From positions 363,501 through 427,500 of the forward strand of contig CALYLW010000327.1 in assembly GCA_944989445.1 (NCBI GenBank): 64,000 nucleotides of DNA. The letters are read 5' to 3'. The DNA comes from Ampullaceana balthica. Its lineage: Eukaryota > Mollusca > Gastropoda > Lymnaeidae. Shown in pieces: positions 1-11,110 of this stretch. The notes under the pieces were generated by a model. The model was not told where the DNA came from, did no database searches, and saw nothing but the letters and a program-made list of their open reading frames with translations. Numbering within the stretch: the stretch's first letter is position 1; each line of letters begins with the position of its first letter. The translations under genes were made by a program, and so were the position numbers.

Positions 1-164
1 ATTTACATTTACAGATCAGGAATTTTAAAAAAGTATTGTCAATATAATACGCACCGCACAGCACAGCAGGAAAGTATTAAAAAGGTCATTCAATATTATA
101 CGCACCACGACACTCTAGCACAAAAAATAACATGCTACATAGAGATAAATAGAGATAATCTAAA

Positions 165-361
165 AATTCATTAATTTAATTTTAGGACATTCGATCAATC
201 TGAAATTTTGCTACATCATTTTTATCATCGGCTTGAGTATGCCTGCAAAATTTCAGCTTGCTAACTTACAAGGAAGTGGGTTAAAAATCGATCCAAAGTT
301 TTTTCAGCATTCAAGCAACCAAGGCATCAAGCAGACGCCTTAAGTTAATATAAAGGATTTA
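165..361. repeat. Fragment of dispersed repeat family C
   Basis: The segment holds the two CTGAAATTTTG / AAAATTTCAG blocks, the GGAAGTGGGTTAAAAATCGAT block and the terminal GTTAATATAAAGGATTTA that mark family C. It matches, in reverse complement, the tandem copies at 62798-63630, and more distantly the units at 58011-59646. The rest of 1-1190 is AT-rich with no gene I can support; the 60-codon ORF at 784-966 has no recognisable family. Confidence 0.6.
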
Positions 362-1189
362 AAAATGATATTAAAAATGATTCTTTAATTAATCAAAAAA
401 GATATAGGTAAAAGGAGGGTTGGAAAAGAGAGAGAGTAGGGAAATAACATATATAAATCTCAATAATTCTATTCATATTGGCTGTATGTAGAAACATCAA
501 TAGGCCTTCACAGCTTTATACAAAATGTTTGTTTAAATTTTCAGGGACATGAAATTAAATAAAAAGTTGAATAATGTAATTGCCACTGAACCGGACAGAT
601 AAGCATCAAAACTTCAATTTTTAAATTGAGGCATATCAGTAGCAGGCAAAAGACAATGAGAAGCAATGAACAAACAGAAAAGGCTGGTAATCATGAACCA
701 TGTCAGCTGATTACATTTTGTTAATTAGGTAATGAAGAATTAATCACTTGTTATGACTGTGGGCTTTTGTCATAAATGACAAAATGTACTATTTTCCAAT
801 ACTTTGCATTGGTTTTTTCAGGTTTAAAAATTTATTTTTTAGGGTCTATGGCTGTGAAGAATTCTCTGTGAAATTTCACAGGATTAAGGAAAGAAATATT
901 TTTTTTTCACATCGTACAATTACAATGGATTATGATCATGTTTCAAAAGTATTACTAGTGTTATAAATTTTATGTCTGGATTGTGATGTTAAATTTATGT
1001 AAGATACCCTATAAAGAGGGAAGGGTCTGACATTTCTGTCAGATTGTGACTTATTTGAAATGGGAAGGGTAAAACTTTTGAAAATAAAATAAAATAATAG
1101 CCAGAATAGCATAATTTCAAAATTTTTTAATAGTATTAAATATTACTTATATTCGAAGTAGAAGATAGTACAATTTAATTAAAGATGTT

Positions 1190-1440
1190 GCTAGCGTTAT
1201 GACATGTCTTAACACTAGCCAGCCGACGATTTGACGGGATGTTGCTAGTGCTAGGACTAGTCTTAGCAGTAGACACTTTGAAAAAACTAAGTCGCTATAA
1301 TATCTTAACAAACTCTTCTTAATATTTTATACCCATATATAATACGATATTAATAGATCTGGGCTTATTTATGTGTGTATTAATTCTAAAATCTCAATTT
1401 ATTTAAATATAATTAATCAACGTATCCGCTTTACAGAATA
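1190..1440. repeat. Dispersed repeat with CTAGT-rich short array
   Basis: Clustered GCTAGTG / GACTAGTC / AACACTAGCC motifs are followed by a conserved tail: an AAAAAACTAAGTCGCTATAA block, TTAACAAACTC, and a block ending AGATCTGGGCTTATTTATG. Other copies lie at 4262-4545 (same strand), 29585-29825 (opposite strand) and, in part, 6800-6935. This copy is the uninterrupted reference for the insertion at 4544-4892. No coding potential is seen. Confidence 0.65.
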
Positions 1441-1512
1441 ACTAATAAGCAGTACAAAAATTACAATCACCAGGTTTATCAACACCCTAATTATGGTTAA
1501 AAGAAATATTTT

Positions 1513-2208
1513 TAGGGCTGCGGAAATTAACGATTAATTTCTCGATTAATTGTTAAAATTTTGTATCGATTAAAGATTAAAATTATTTTAATCGATAAAA
1601 ATTCAATTAAAATTAAAGAAAATATTTATAATATTTTTAAATTTTTTTATTAATAAATAATTAATTATTAATAATAATTTATATATTTTTTTACGTACAA
1701 ACTTCACCAGCGTAATATCATAATTTATTTTATTCATCTATGTGGACCGGAAGATGTCAACTAAAAAATGGCTGACAGCATCAGCGCAGTTAAATTTAAA
1801 CATATAACTGGAAAGTTGAGCAAAAATTTTGTTTTTAAGCTAACTGCGGATGGCAAAGTCGAAGATGGTGAAAAAATTTACTGTGTTCACTGCCATAAAC
1901 AATTCTCTTTTAAAGGATCAAATACATCGCTGACGTACCACCTTCAGCACAAACATCCGATCAAGTATCAACACATTGTCATAATATTTAGTTCAAAATA
2001 TTCTAAATATTCAATGTCTGTGAGACAGGGGAAATAACTCAATAAATGTTTTTAAAAGTCTATTACCTGTTGTTGTTACTTCCCTTGAAATGTTCAGTTA
2101 ATGACATCATAAATTTCTATTTTTGGCTTTAATCGAAATTAACAATTAATTAATCGTTAATTTTTCAAAAGTTAACGATTAAATTTTAATTAATCGAGAA
2201 GAGCCCTA
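1513..2208 (+). mobile_element. hAT-type DNA transposon with 8-bp target duplication
   Basis: The ends are TAGGGCT (1513) and AGCCCTA (2208). The inverted termini continue with related AT-rich sequence (TTAACGATTAA and TCTCGATTAATT blocks). The flanking octamer AATATTTT is identical on both sides (1505-1512 and 2209-2216), the 8-bp duplication expected of hAT. At 696 bp it is far too short for a transposase and contains only a BED-finger ORF, so it is non-autonomous. Confidence 0.85.
1768..2037 (+). CDS. BED-type zinc finger ORF inside hAT element
   Basis: An 89-codon ORF that starts MADSISAVKF. Around residues 39-63 it carries a BED-like finger: C-x2-C (YCVHC), a hydrophobic and lysine-rich spacer (KQFSFKG), then H-x4-H (HLQHKH). 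BED fingers are the N-terminal DNA-binding domain of many hAT transposases. The catalytic and dimerisation domains are absent and the frame ends at a stop after ordinary non-coding-like sequence. It is most likely the first transposase exon left in a deleted element; expression as a small protein cannot be judged from sequence. Family level is well supported, function is not. Confidence 0.6.
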   Translation: MADSISAVKFKHITGKLSKNFVFKLTADGKVEDGEKIYCVHCHKQFSFKGSNTSLTYHLQHKHPIKYQHIVIIFSSKYSKYSMSVRQGK

Positions 2209-2719
2209 AATATTTTATATAAAAAATAATTTTAAAAAAAATATAAATAATTTTTTAAAAATAAAATTCGCCGGCATCAGGGTTTAAACTAAGGTTATTA
2301 AGACCGCTTGTTTTTTAGAACCGTTTAACAGTTCAAAAAAACAACAACTGGTTAACCGATGGTCCGTATTTCCCTTATATTTTGAGAACCGACATAAAAG
2401 CCCGCTTGCGTCCAGCTATTTTTCGCGATGCCTTAAAAAATCAATTCAGAGAAATAAAAAAAAACAAAAAAAAACTTTCAAACAATTAAGTAAACAGTGA
2501 TGGTTTTGTAGTCAATTTTTTATTTTTGTGTGTGTTTTTTTGAGGACTTGTGATTAACCGTTCTAAATAAGAGGACCGGTTAAACAGTTCCTTAAAGTTA
2601 GCGAGGTACTTTCTCTTAGTTTTAAAAACTCATGCATCGTCCGTTGGTGACGTAATGTTTACCTCTCTTGTGTGTGATGCCGATCAACTCGCGAATCAAT
2701 AAAAAAATAGTATTAGTAT

Positions 2720-3741
2720 TAGGCCTGTCAATGGGTACCCGGGTAGTAAAATTCCGTCCGGGTACCCGTGAAAATGTGGCTTCAATGTCTATATTAACCA
2801 AACTTCGGCTCGCATGCGGCTTTTTTGTGTTAATTTGCGGCTCGCGAAACAATTTATCACATGAAAATTTTTGTTTCAAATATATGTTGTGAAGTACATC
2901 TAAGGAGAAAAATCTGTCAACGGGAAATAAAATACGATCTCGACAAGCTACAATGTATGTTCATACATCTTTTTTTCTGAAAATGAAACAGAAATCGCAA
3001 ACACAAGAAGATTTTGGTTCTTTGAATGAATCATTGGGTTTACGATTGTCGATGTTTTTTATCTACCCCCCTCCTCCCTCTATTCGATTGTGTTTGGTGT
3101 GTTCATTACCCCGTGTGCCTTGCCCAGAAACTGATTTTAATAATACACCCAAATTTGTAAGTTTTTAAAGTCAATAAATTAGTTACTAACCGTGTAAGAT
3201 GAATATAGGGCCGTTCAAAAATGACATTACGCACCTAGGGGAGGAGGGGGTCACACATTTGTGACGAGGGGGAGGATGTGTTTAAGAAATGTGACGTGGC
3301 ATCAAAACGCGCAACTTAAATAAAAGTTCCACTGAAATATTTGATAGCTTACAATTTATTCAATGACGTTTTATATGGATTTAAGCATGTAGTGTAGCGA
3401 TTTTTAGAGTTCAACTTCACATTAAATACAAAATTAACTGACAATAATGTTATTTGACACATGCTCATTTTCAAAAAAGAAATACTGCTTTTATTGGGGG
3501 GGACGCAATGCTTTGTTACGTCATGTCGGCCAAAATCGCTTGACGTCATATATGTACGGCTCATAACACGTCGGCCGTGTGGCTACTGTGTGAGATGAGG
3601 TGCATGGAAGGTGGCTAGGTAGCATTGTATAGCGGTCATGACGGGGAAAATTATACGATGTTTTGAACGGGTAACCCGGGTACCCGTTCAAAATTTGGAC
3701 GGGTACCCGAGCAGCATTTTCCAACAATATTGACAGCCCTA
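2720..3741. mobile_element. hAT-like element with GGGTACCCG inverted termini
   Basis: The left end TAGGCCTGTCAAT pairs with the right end ATTGACAGCCCTA. Both are followed inward by GGGTACCCG palindromes (2733-2773 and 3666-3710). The flanking octamers are ATTAGTAT and TTTAATAT, 6 of 8 identical, consistent with a worn 8-bp duplication. ORFs inside are short and unrecognised. A separate MITE (3211-3560) is nested in the right half. Confidence 0.65.
3211..3560. mobile_element. MITE of the GGGGCCGTCC family, nested
   Basis: It begins GGGCCGTTCAAAAATGAC and ends TGACGTCATATATGTACGGC, degenerate inverted termini related to the clean copy at 61565-61947. Internal TGACGAGGGGG and GCGTGACGTCA-like blocks are shared with that copy. 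It sits inside the hAT-like element at 2720-3741, so it inserted later. Confidence 0.6.
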
Positions 3742-3767
3742 TTTAATATTACCAAAATTAAAGTTTA

Positions 3768-4142
3768 ATGCCCCAAAGCGCGCCTTGTCTCTAATGCCAA
3801 AGCACGGTAATGCGCACCTCAATAGCACTCTCTTTAGTAATGAAATTATAGAAAGCAGAAATTCTTCATTCAGCGGGAGAATTTTCAGTCGACTTCCGGC
3901 AATGGCGGCCGTTGACCTTGCTAGTGTTATCGCTCGATTCGCGAAGTTTTTTGGTCGTTTTTACGTTTTTTAAAAAAAATGTGATTTCACTATACGTTAT
4001 TGTAAAAATAATAGCATTAAACTACAGGTAAAAATAGTATTAAGCTCAAGACGGTCGTTTGGATATGTAAAATAACCATTCTTATCCTAAAGGATGAAGT
4101 CAGTATGACAATAATAATATAAATAAATTTTACGCAATTTTT
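3768..4142. repeat. Dispersed repeat, copy 1 of 2
   Basis: Starts TTTAATGCCCCAAAGCGCG, contains TAGCACTCTCTTTAGTAA and CAGTCGACTTCCGGCAATGG, and ends near TTTTACGCAATTTTTT. A second copy in the same orientation lies at 42233-42605, inside TEX10 intron 12. Both have GC-rich 5' halves and AT-rich 3' halves. No ORF of note; class unresolved. Confidence 0.65.
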
Positions 4143-4261
4143 TAAATTTCATAAACAGTTGATAGTAATAAACGGGAAATCCTTACGGGACTGAGGCGGA
4201 AGTTTGCGAAAACTCTCTGGGACATTAAACGTTAAAATACAGATTTAGTCGTAACTGTAAG

Positions 4262-4543
4262 CACATACCATATTTTACAACTAATCGTAACACTAGCCAA
4301 GAAACTTCTGCCATGACTAGTTTAGCAGCAGACAACTCGTCGGGATGTTCCTAGTGCTACGACTAGTAGTAACACTTGCTACGACTAGTCTTAGTACTCT
4401 TAGCAGTAAACACTTAGAAAAAACTAAGTCGCTATAATATTTTAACAAACTCGTCATAATATTTTATACGCATGTATAAAACAATATTAATAGATCTGGG
4501 CTTATTTATGTGTTATGTGTGTTTTAATTCTAAAATCTCAATT
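4262..4543. repeat. CTAGT-rich dispersed repeat, interrupted copy
   Basis: Second copy of the repeat at 1190-1440, with the same order of CTAGT motifs and the tail ending AGATCTGGGCTTATTTATG. It is interrupted by the insertion at 4544-4892 and resumes with TTAATCAACGTATCCGCTTT, which lies directly downstream of the same point in copy 1. Confidence 0.65.
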
Positions 4544-4892
4544 TATCTAAATACAAGCAACAAAGCCCGTCCAAGGACGTTTCGCCACCTTTCGGTGGCA
4601 TGTTGTAACTCCCCTCCAACAGCCGTCTCAACCGGCATACATGTGCATCACATCAAAAATACTATTCATTACAGTTAAAATAAATAACTCGTAAAAAGGG
4701 CTTTTGACTATAAATCCCACCGGGCATAACTCAAAATAAAGTCTTGGAAGAAATACTGCACCAAAAATAGCTCGTTTTGAAGGTCGCGTAAACGTGTTCA
4801 ATATGATTGGCTGTAGGAGTAATATGTGTTTGAGGGACCAATCGCTATAGATGACCAGACAGAACAGACAGAAACTTGCATTTTTTTATATA
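4544..4892. mobile_element. Short interspersed element, family B, precisely bounded
   Basis: The segment from CAAGCAACAAAGCCCG to TTTTTTATATAGGATA is absent from the otherwise matching repeat at 1190-1440, so it is an insertion of about 350 bp. A related copy in the opposite orientation lies at 22441-23100. It contains AGCTCGTTTTGAAGGTCG and AATATGATTGGCTGTAGGAG blocks and ends on CAGACAGAACAGACAGAAAC plus an AT tail. No TIR or ORF is recognised. Confidence 0.65.
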
Positions 4893-5010
4893 GGATATTT
4901 AATCAACGTATCCGCTTTTCAGAATAAGTAGTTATAAAATCATAATTACCAGCACACTCTTTGTGGTTTTAGAAAAAAAAATAAATTTTTAAATTAAATT
5001 TAAAAAATTT

Positions 5011-5091
5011 GCTGGGAGCGAGATGTGAACCCACGTATCGGTTTTAACATCAAATTATCGTCCATCACTATCACTTCACCTAGCGAAGCTC
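5011..5091 (-). repeat. tRNA-derived SINE-like fragment
   Basis: Read on the minus strand it has an A-box-like start (AGGTGAAGTGATAGTGATGG) and a B-box-like block (GGGTTCACATCTC) about 45 bases downstream, followed by an AT-rich tail. Spacing fits a pol III promoter of tRNA origin, but the cloverleaf is poor, so I read it as a SINE head rather than a tRNA gene. Confidence 0.4.
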
Positions 5092-5099
5092 ATGTCAGA

Positions 5100-7080
5100 T
5101 TACGATTTTTAAAAATTATATCTGTTTTTAATTAAATGGACACCAATTGTGAACAATCAAGTTTTTTTTACCTTTAAAATTCATTAATCGGCTTACCTAG
5201 TAATCATGAAATTTGATTATGAGAACTAATGTTTAGTATTAGTATTAGCATTATTTAGGCACTTCGATACTCATTCGCGCATCGCTCTGCACATGTCGAA
5301 AATTTACTGAAATTTTTTAAAACAAATTTGACGGTTCGCTATTCGGTACTCTACGGGTACCTCAGAATTTTTGTGTTTACGTCACAGTTTTCTAAAAATA
5401 ATTTAATATGGTATTCAAATACGTCAGATAAGTGGTTTCCGGTGACTCTCTCACTGTTTTGAGCGGTTGTAAACATTGGGATTTTTTTTTAACTTCACTT
5501 TTACGACTCGTTACGACTCGGTACGCTACAAATGTCTTAACCATACTGGTGTTAGTAAAATTACACTCATGAAATCTAAAAATACATGATCTGCATCCAA
5601 TCTTTGTGTTGTAAAAAACATCAACATCATCAGCTTACACTTTTTACACGACCCATTAGGAATTTCGCAAAGGCTTCAACCCCTCAACATCGTTATATTA
5701 AAAAAAAATGGCGCTGATCGTATTTTCTTCATTGAGCCGATGGGGTTCCCGATATGATTCTCAATCATTTTTCAATCTCTAAACATCTAAATAATTAAAA
5801 ATAAATTACTGATAATATACACTGCTACTTCTAGTATTGTTTAAAAGTATTAATATTAATAATAGCATTAGTAAATTTAATTCTAAACCAAACTTAATAC
5901 TTAATTATAGTTAACAGTAATAGTAATATCCGTTGCAGAAGGGCTATGTACATTTCAACTTAAAATTACTTTAAATAAATAAATAAAACTCATGACAATC
6001 AATAATTACAGTTTAATTATCATCATATAAATATAATTAAATAAGCCTATTAGTGTCAGTAAGCACATTTTAAGCTAAAATATAAAGAAATATAATAATT
6101 TAAAAATTTAATAATATAAATAAAAAATTAGTGGAATTGAAGTCTATATAAAACACTTAGACTTAGCGGCATGAAGGCGAAGGTTACCACAGTTTTAATA
6201 GCTTCATGCAATCAATTTAGTTATTGTTTTAAATTCTAATTACCTGTCATACATATAAGTATTGATTTAACATTTTACTAAAACATATATTTAATTAAAA
6301 TCCAATAAACATGTTATATTTTTTTAACATTTGACTTGACTTGAAACAAATTATTTTTTCAACTTTTTGAATGATTTTTTACAACTTGACCATAAAAAAA
6401 TAATTTTTAAAAAATAATAATTGTTGTAAATTAAATAGTTAGTTGTTTATAATGTTGTATATAAGAATGTGATTGTCTCCTAAAAAATTGGTGCAAATAT
6501 CTTTAAAAATGATAAAGTTATGGGTGAAAGGGTGAGAAATTTTAAAAATGGGTCACAAGTTTTTTTTAGTAAAATATAAAGTTTATATAAGGGGCTAAAA
6601 AAATTAACCAAAAAAAAATGATAAAAATGACTCTTGACTTCTGTTTAAGATAAAAAGATGAAATTTGTGTTTTTAGAAAGCTTAGAGCTAGCCCTTTCAA
6701 ATGATATATGTTTTAGAAAGATATGACAATATTTAAAAATCTTGTCAAAGTACCTACATTATTAAAATTAATAAAGCTTTAAATTTAAACTTTAGTCATA
6801 ACTGTAACTGTAAACTGTAAATAAGCAAGCACATAGTCACATAGCATATTTTTTTTACCACTAGTCCTAGCACTAGCAGACTAGCAACATCCCGTCGAGT
6901 TGTCTGCCGTTACGTTGTCGTAGCAGCAGACACTTCGTTTAATTAATAGTATTTAAAACTAATTATAGTTAACAGCCAATAACAGTGTCAAGCTACCTAC
7001 AGTTAACTGTCAGTTAAGTAAATTTGAGTAATTAGTAATAGTAATAATTAATTTAATGTCATTTAGGCTAGGCTATTATT
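5100..7080. other. AT-rich intergenic stretch, no gene seen
   Basis: Homopolymer-rich DNA with no ORF over about 60 codons resembling a known family. A partial CTAGT-type repeat (CTAGCACTAGCAGACTAGC) lies at 6800-6935. Confidence 0.5.
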
Positions 7081-7086
7081 TCATTA

Positions 7087-7419
7087 TATAATATTTATTT
7101 TACTATACTATTCACTTTAAAGTAAGTTTTAAAAATCGATGCATATCTTTTTTACAATAAATCAAGTACCGTTTTGAATTGAGTAGTGGTCCGCAAAAGT
7201 TTGCTGTAAGTGACGTCTAAAAACATCACTTGTTTCAGGAACCGCCATATTGACGCTTCGCTACGTAACTATACAAAATTGCCAGGTTTTTCAAAGAAAA
7301 AGAACACAGTAATGTATTTACTGTTCTGTCTCAAAAATATGAAACCAAATTTAAAGTGGGGTAAAATGTGAAAATAAATAGTAAGACTAGTGACATCTAG
7401 CTTTGGCGGGTGATGGGAA

Positions 7420-7477
<58 letters not shown>

Positions 7478-7584
7478 TTTTATTATATATATTTTACTAT
7501 ACTATTCACTTTAAAGTAAGTTTTAAAAATCGATGCATTTCTTTTTTACAATAAATAAAGTACCGTTTTGAATTGAGTAGTGGT

Positions 7585-7653
<69 letters not shown>

Positions 7654-7660
7654 CTAAATA
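7087..7660. repeat. Two (TA)n tracts and a 110-bp direct duplication
   Basis: About 110 bp, from the TATTTTACTATACTATTCAC block to GAATTGAGTAGTGGTCCGCA, occurs at 7087-7197 and again at 7484-7588 with only a few differences. The second copy is flanked on both sides by long (TA)n runs (about 7424-7476 and 7589-7650). The stretch 7660-8930 beyond is AT-rich non-coding with no gene seen. Confidence 0.75.
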
Positions 7661-8934
7661 GCTAATAAATGATTAATTGTAACCCTTTTAAAAAATGAGG
7701 GCAAAATATTTTTTTATAAAATTCTAAAATGTGCCAGCTACATTTTTAAAAAAATGAGTTAAATACCAAAAAATATTGAAAACTAACTAAGAGATGAGAA
7801 TTTATTCACAACAGTGCTTATTAAGTGTTAATAATTGTTATTATAGTTACAGTTTTAAAATTTCAAACTTCAATTATTATAATTTACAACTAAATTTTGC
7901 GGATCGGATCACAGTTTCAGTAGACCAAATGCCTGGTTTAGACACTACTTTATGAATAATTTTGTGCCTTAAAAATATTTGAAATAACGAAATATTTGCA
8001 TTAAAAACCAAATACTAGAAGTTAAAATAAAATGTTGTAAATATTTAGTTTTAATACAAATTTACAATATGCCATTTTCTCCACTTCCGGCTTAAATTCT
8101 ATTGGCCAGAGCTAACTTTGTCTGTCCAATTGTTAGCGTTGGAACTAATGCAATATAGATTCGTAATAGAAAATCAGATTTATCACAACAAAAGTACAGT
8201 TTTCACATTGAGAAAGATATTTAAAGACCACCAATCAACCAATAACAAGTAAATTAATTTTGTATTCATATTTTAGAGCACTTTGGAAATTAATAATTTA
8301 TTTACTGGTTCTAGAGTCTAGAGGGCAAGTTACACGTTTTTAAAATCTAAACTGTATTATTAGAGCAGTCAGTTGAGTCAGTCAGAAAAGACAAAGTGAA
8401 GCAGTGTTATTTTTTAGTTTTATTGATTTAAATTTAGTGTTAGTGTTGTCTTAATTTTACATGCCTTACTTTAATTTACAATGAAAGCGTTTGGCTAATT
8501 ATCGTTTGACGGGTCATCAAAGATGGCGGCCGCGTTGAGGACGGTACTATTGCTAGGTTGGAAACTGTATATTTATAATGTATACTGTATACACTGCTAC
8601 TGCACCCGGTATTTCAGGCGAAAAGAATTTGCCCGCCAGGAATTTTCGTGGACTGTTGTGCATCATAGCATATAGTGCAGCATGTTTTTTGTACCATTGA
8701 AATAAAAACTAGATTATCCGCCGGATTGCTTCATTTTAGCCCCTGCGCTCTGGCCTGCGGCCGCGGCCCTCGCCTACTTGTTTAATGCCGGTCTTGCACT
8801 AGTCTAATCATTAAATTTTATTCGAAACTAATAAGTGACACGTATGGAGACCAACGGACAAGATACTTTACAAGGGGAGCCAATCGAGTAAAATACAAAG
8901 GGCAAGGGGAGGTAATCCATGAAAAACAAAATTG

Positions 8935-10142
8935 GGCTGGATCCTATTTACGTGGCCAAGATGGCGGCGAGTCATTTCCGGGCGATGTGACGTCACTTCG
9001 ACGCTACCTGTTGCTAGCCGCGAGTTGCTTCCCTTGAAAAATGATGTTGGTTTTATTATTTCCGATTATCTCCCCTTAGGCGAGAAGACGTAGTATTTAA
9101 CAATGGAAAGGATGAGAATGTGTTCATCCGCGTGTCTTGTCATGGGGGCGGGGGAGGGGGCGTAAGGGGTGGGGTTTTAGGGGAGGGCCTGCCCTCCCCT
9201 AATTAGATTAATTGTAAATTAATAAATATAAATGGGGGAGGGGTGAAGGGGAGGGGCTTGCCCCTCCCCTTCCAAAATTTACCGTTTTTCAACTCGCTAA
9301 ATGCGGCACTATATGCTGTGACGCGTATGTAACCGAAGGGTTCCAGCCCGGGAGCAATAGCCCGGGAACAATCGCATTCCTTTCGCTTGAATTGCTCCAG
9401 GTGTTCACATCGCGTTAAGTGTTCTTAAAGTGTTCTTAACTTGAGGGTATTTTTCATTCAAAATGGAAAGTGAATTTACCGCCTGTTTTATCGACACACT
9501 ATTGGGTTAGGAAATTGACTTTCAAAAATAATTCGACTGAATCGAAGGTGGATCGAAACACAGTGACGGACTGGGCTAGCTTTTGTCGCGAGGTCTGTGT
9601 GGAAGCGTGTGTTATGGCGAGTGAAAGGATAGGCGAACCTCGTGTGGCAGTAAAGACCAAATGACCGAATTCTTAAAAGTTATAAAAAAGTTGTATCCTC
9701 CCCATTTTCGTGATTCTGATGCATGAACAGTGAGTACCATATTTTTCTTCATTTTTTGCATTTTTTCCTTTTTTTAAAACTCGGCAGGATCTTAAAATAG
9801 CCTCATTTTAAAGAATTCCCCCCCCACCCCCCCCTCCATTTTTAAAAGTCGTATTTTTCGCTGTTTTCCAAATTCGGCGCGTTTCTAAAACCCCGGTAAT
9901 TTGAGATTCCCCGGTCCCCCCCACCCCCTAAATTCCAATGCTATGCACTACTTTCCGGGGGTCACGTGCCTTAGCAACAACGGTGGCCGCCCGGAAATGA
10001 CTAGCCGCCATCTTGGCCACGTAAATCCTCATTTACCCAAAATTGTAACTTGTGTATAGTATAGCAACGGTAGCGTCGAAGTGATGTCACTTCGTCCGGA
10101 AATGACTCGCCGCCATCTTGGCCACGTAAATAGGATCCAGCC
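8935..10142. mobile_element. Merlin-like DNA transposon remnant with long inverted termini
   Basis: The ends match as an inverted repeat of about 75 bp: GGCTGGATCCTATTTACGTG from 8935, and its complement ending 10142, with GCCAAGATGGCGGCGAGTCA and TTCGACGCTAC shared further in. A third partial terminal copy lies at about 9996-10030. The interior holds an ORF resembling a Merlin transposase segment and poly-C/G-rich runs. I could not find a convincing target duplication. Confidence 0.7.
9470..9664 (+). pseudogene. Merlin (IS1016-type) transposase fragment
   Basis: The diagnostic part is the segment NTVTDWASFCREVC (about residues 31-44), followed by an acidic stretch and IGEP. Merlin transposases carry a TxxDWxxFCREVC segment just before the first catalytic acidic region. 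The frame stops at VAVKTK, where an autonomous copy would continue into the DDE core, so the catalytic domain is missing. The flanking inverted termini support a transposon origin. Identification rests on one motif plus context. Confidence 0.55.
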
Positions 10143-10479
10143 AAATAAACATTGGTTTAGTTTTAGAATTTTTAAAAGTGAATTTTTCTCCAAAATGGAA
10201 GGTATTATATATTATTAAATAAATTAGGGTTAGGTTTAATATTTCTGATGTATTTATTAACTTATTATATTGATAATTAAAGTTAAGATTAATGATTTTA
10301 TGTAGGTGGAAAAATTCCGTTTGATGACTGTAACACAACAGAAACACATCTGGCCTGCCATAATTATGTATAATATGCTTATAGACACTATATACATGAT
10401 CACCACTCAATTATCACTGTGGCCTAACTCTAAGGGACATCACTCTGCTTTTTTTTAAAAATTGAAAATATAGTCTTAA

Positions 10480-10900
10480 ACTTAAAAATCATAATCATTT
10501 TGGTTTCCAGATTAACATTAAACCAAACAATGCCCGGACCTTTGACGTCAGCATTTGTGTTGTCATTGTTAACAGTGCTGACTGACTCAAAGAGTTATTT
10601 TTCAGTGCGCTGCTTTCTAAAATTAGTTTAAAAATCGTGTGGTGATTAGCACTGTAAAAAAATATTATATAAATACTTTGTGTACATTTCAGGAATATTT
10701 CATACTTATCATACAAGGATAAGTTACTTGGGCTTTTGACCCCCCCAAAAAAGTGGGCGTCGTAGCCGCCCTACAATCCCTATTATAAAATACTTTGTGT
10801 ACATTTAAGGATGTTTAATATTACGTATTTATTATACAAGGACAAGGTAGTTGGGCTTTTGAAAAATTGTGGGTGCCGTAGCCGTAGGCCCCCTTAAAAA
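10480..10900 (-). repeat. Dispersed repeat family A, internally duplicated copy
   Basis: Reverse-complement copy of the family best seen at 61071-61464, recognisable by GCGCTGCTTTCTAAAATTAG, ACTTTGTGTACATTT and TTGGGCTTTTGA blocks. The part from TACTTTGTGTACATTT to GGGCTTTTGA occurs twice here (about 10673-10740 and 10792-10862), so this copy carries an internal tandem duplication. No coding potential. Confidence 0.6.
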
Positions 10901-11110
10901 AAGTGGGCGCCGCAGCACAACCTAGTAGTCTATAGTAAACGCATTTTTTATTGAATGTTATTACTTATTAGATTCTTAGCTTTCTAAAACTAAGCAATCA
11001 TATATATATATATATATCACTACCCTAACTTTATAATAAGCTACTAAAATATATTTTAAAATACACAATTTCAAGACAACTCAGCCATTCATATTATTCT
11101 TTTCCAGCAC

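Noticed and set aside
5011..5091. A functional tRNA gene
   Set aside because: The acceptor and T-arm pairings are poor and the sequence continues into a low-complexity tail; a SINE fragment is more likely.
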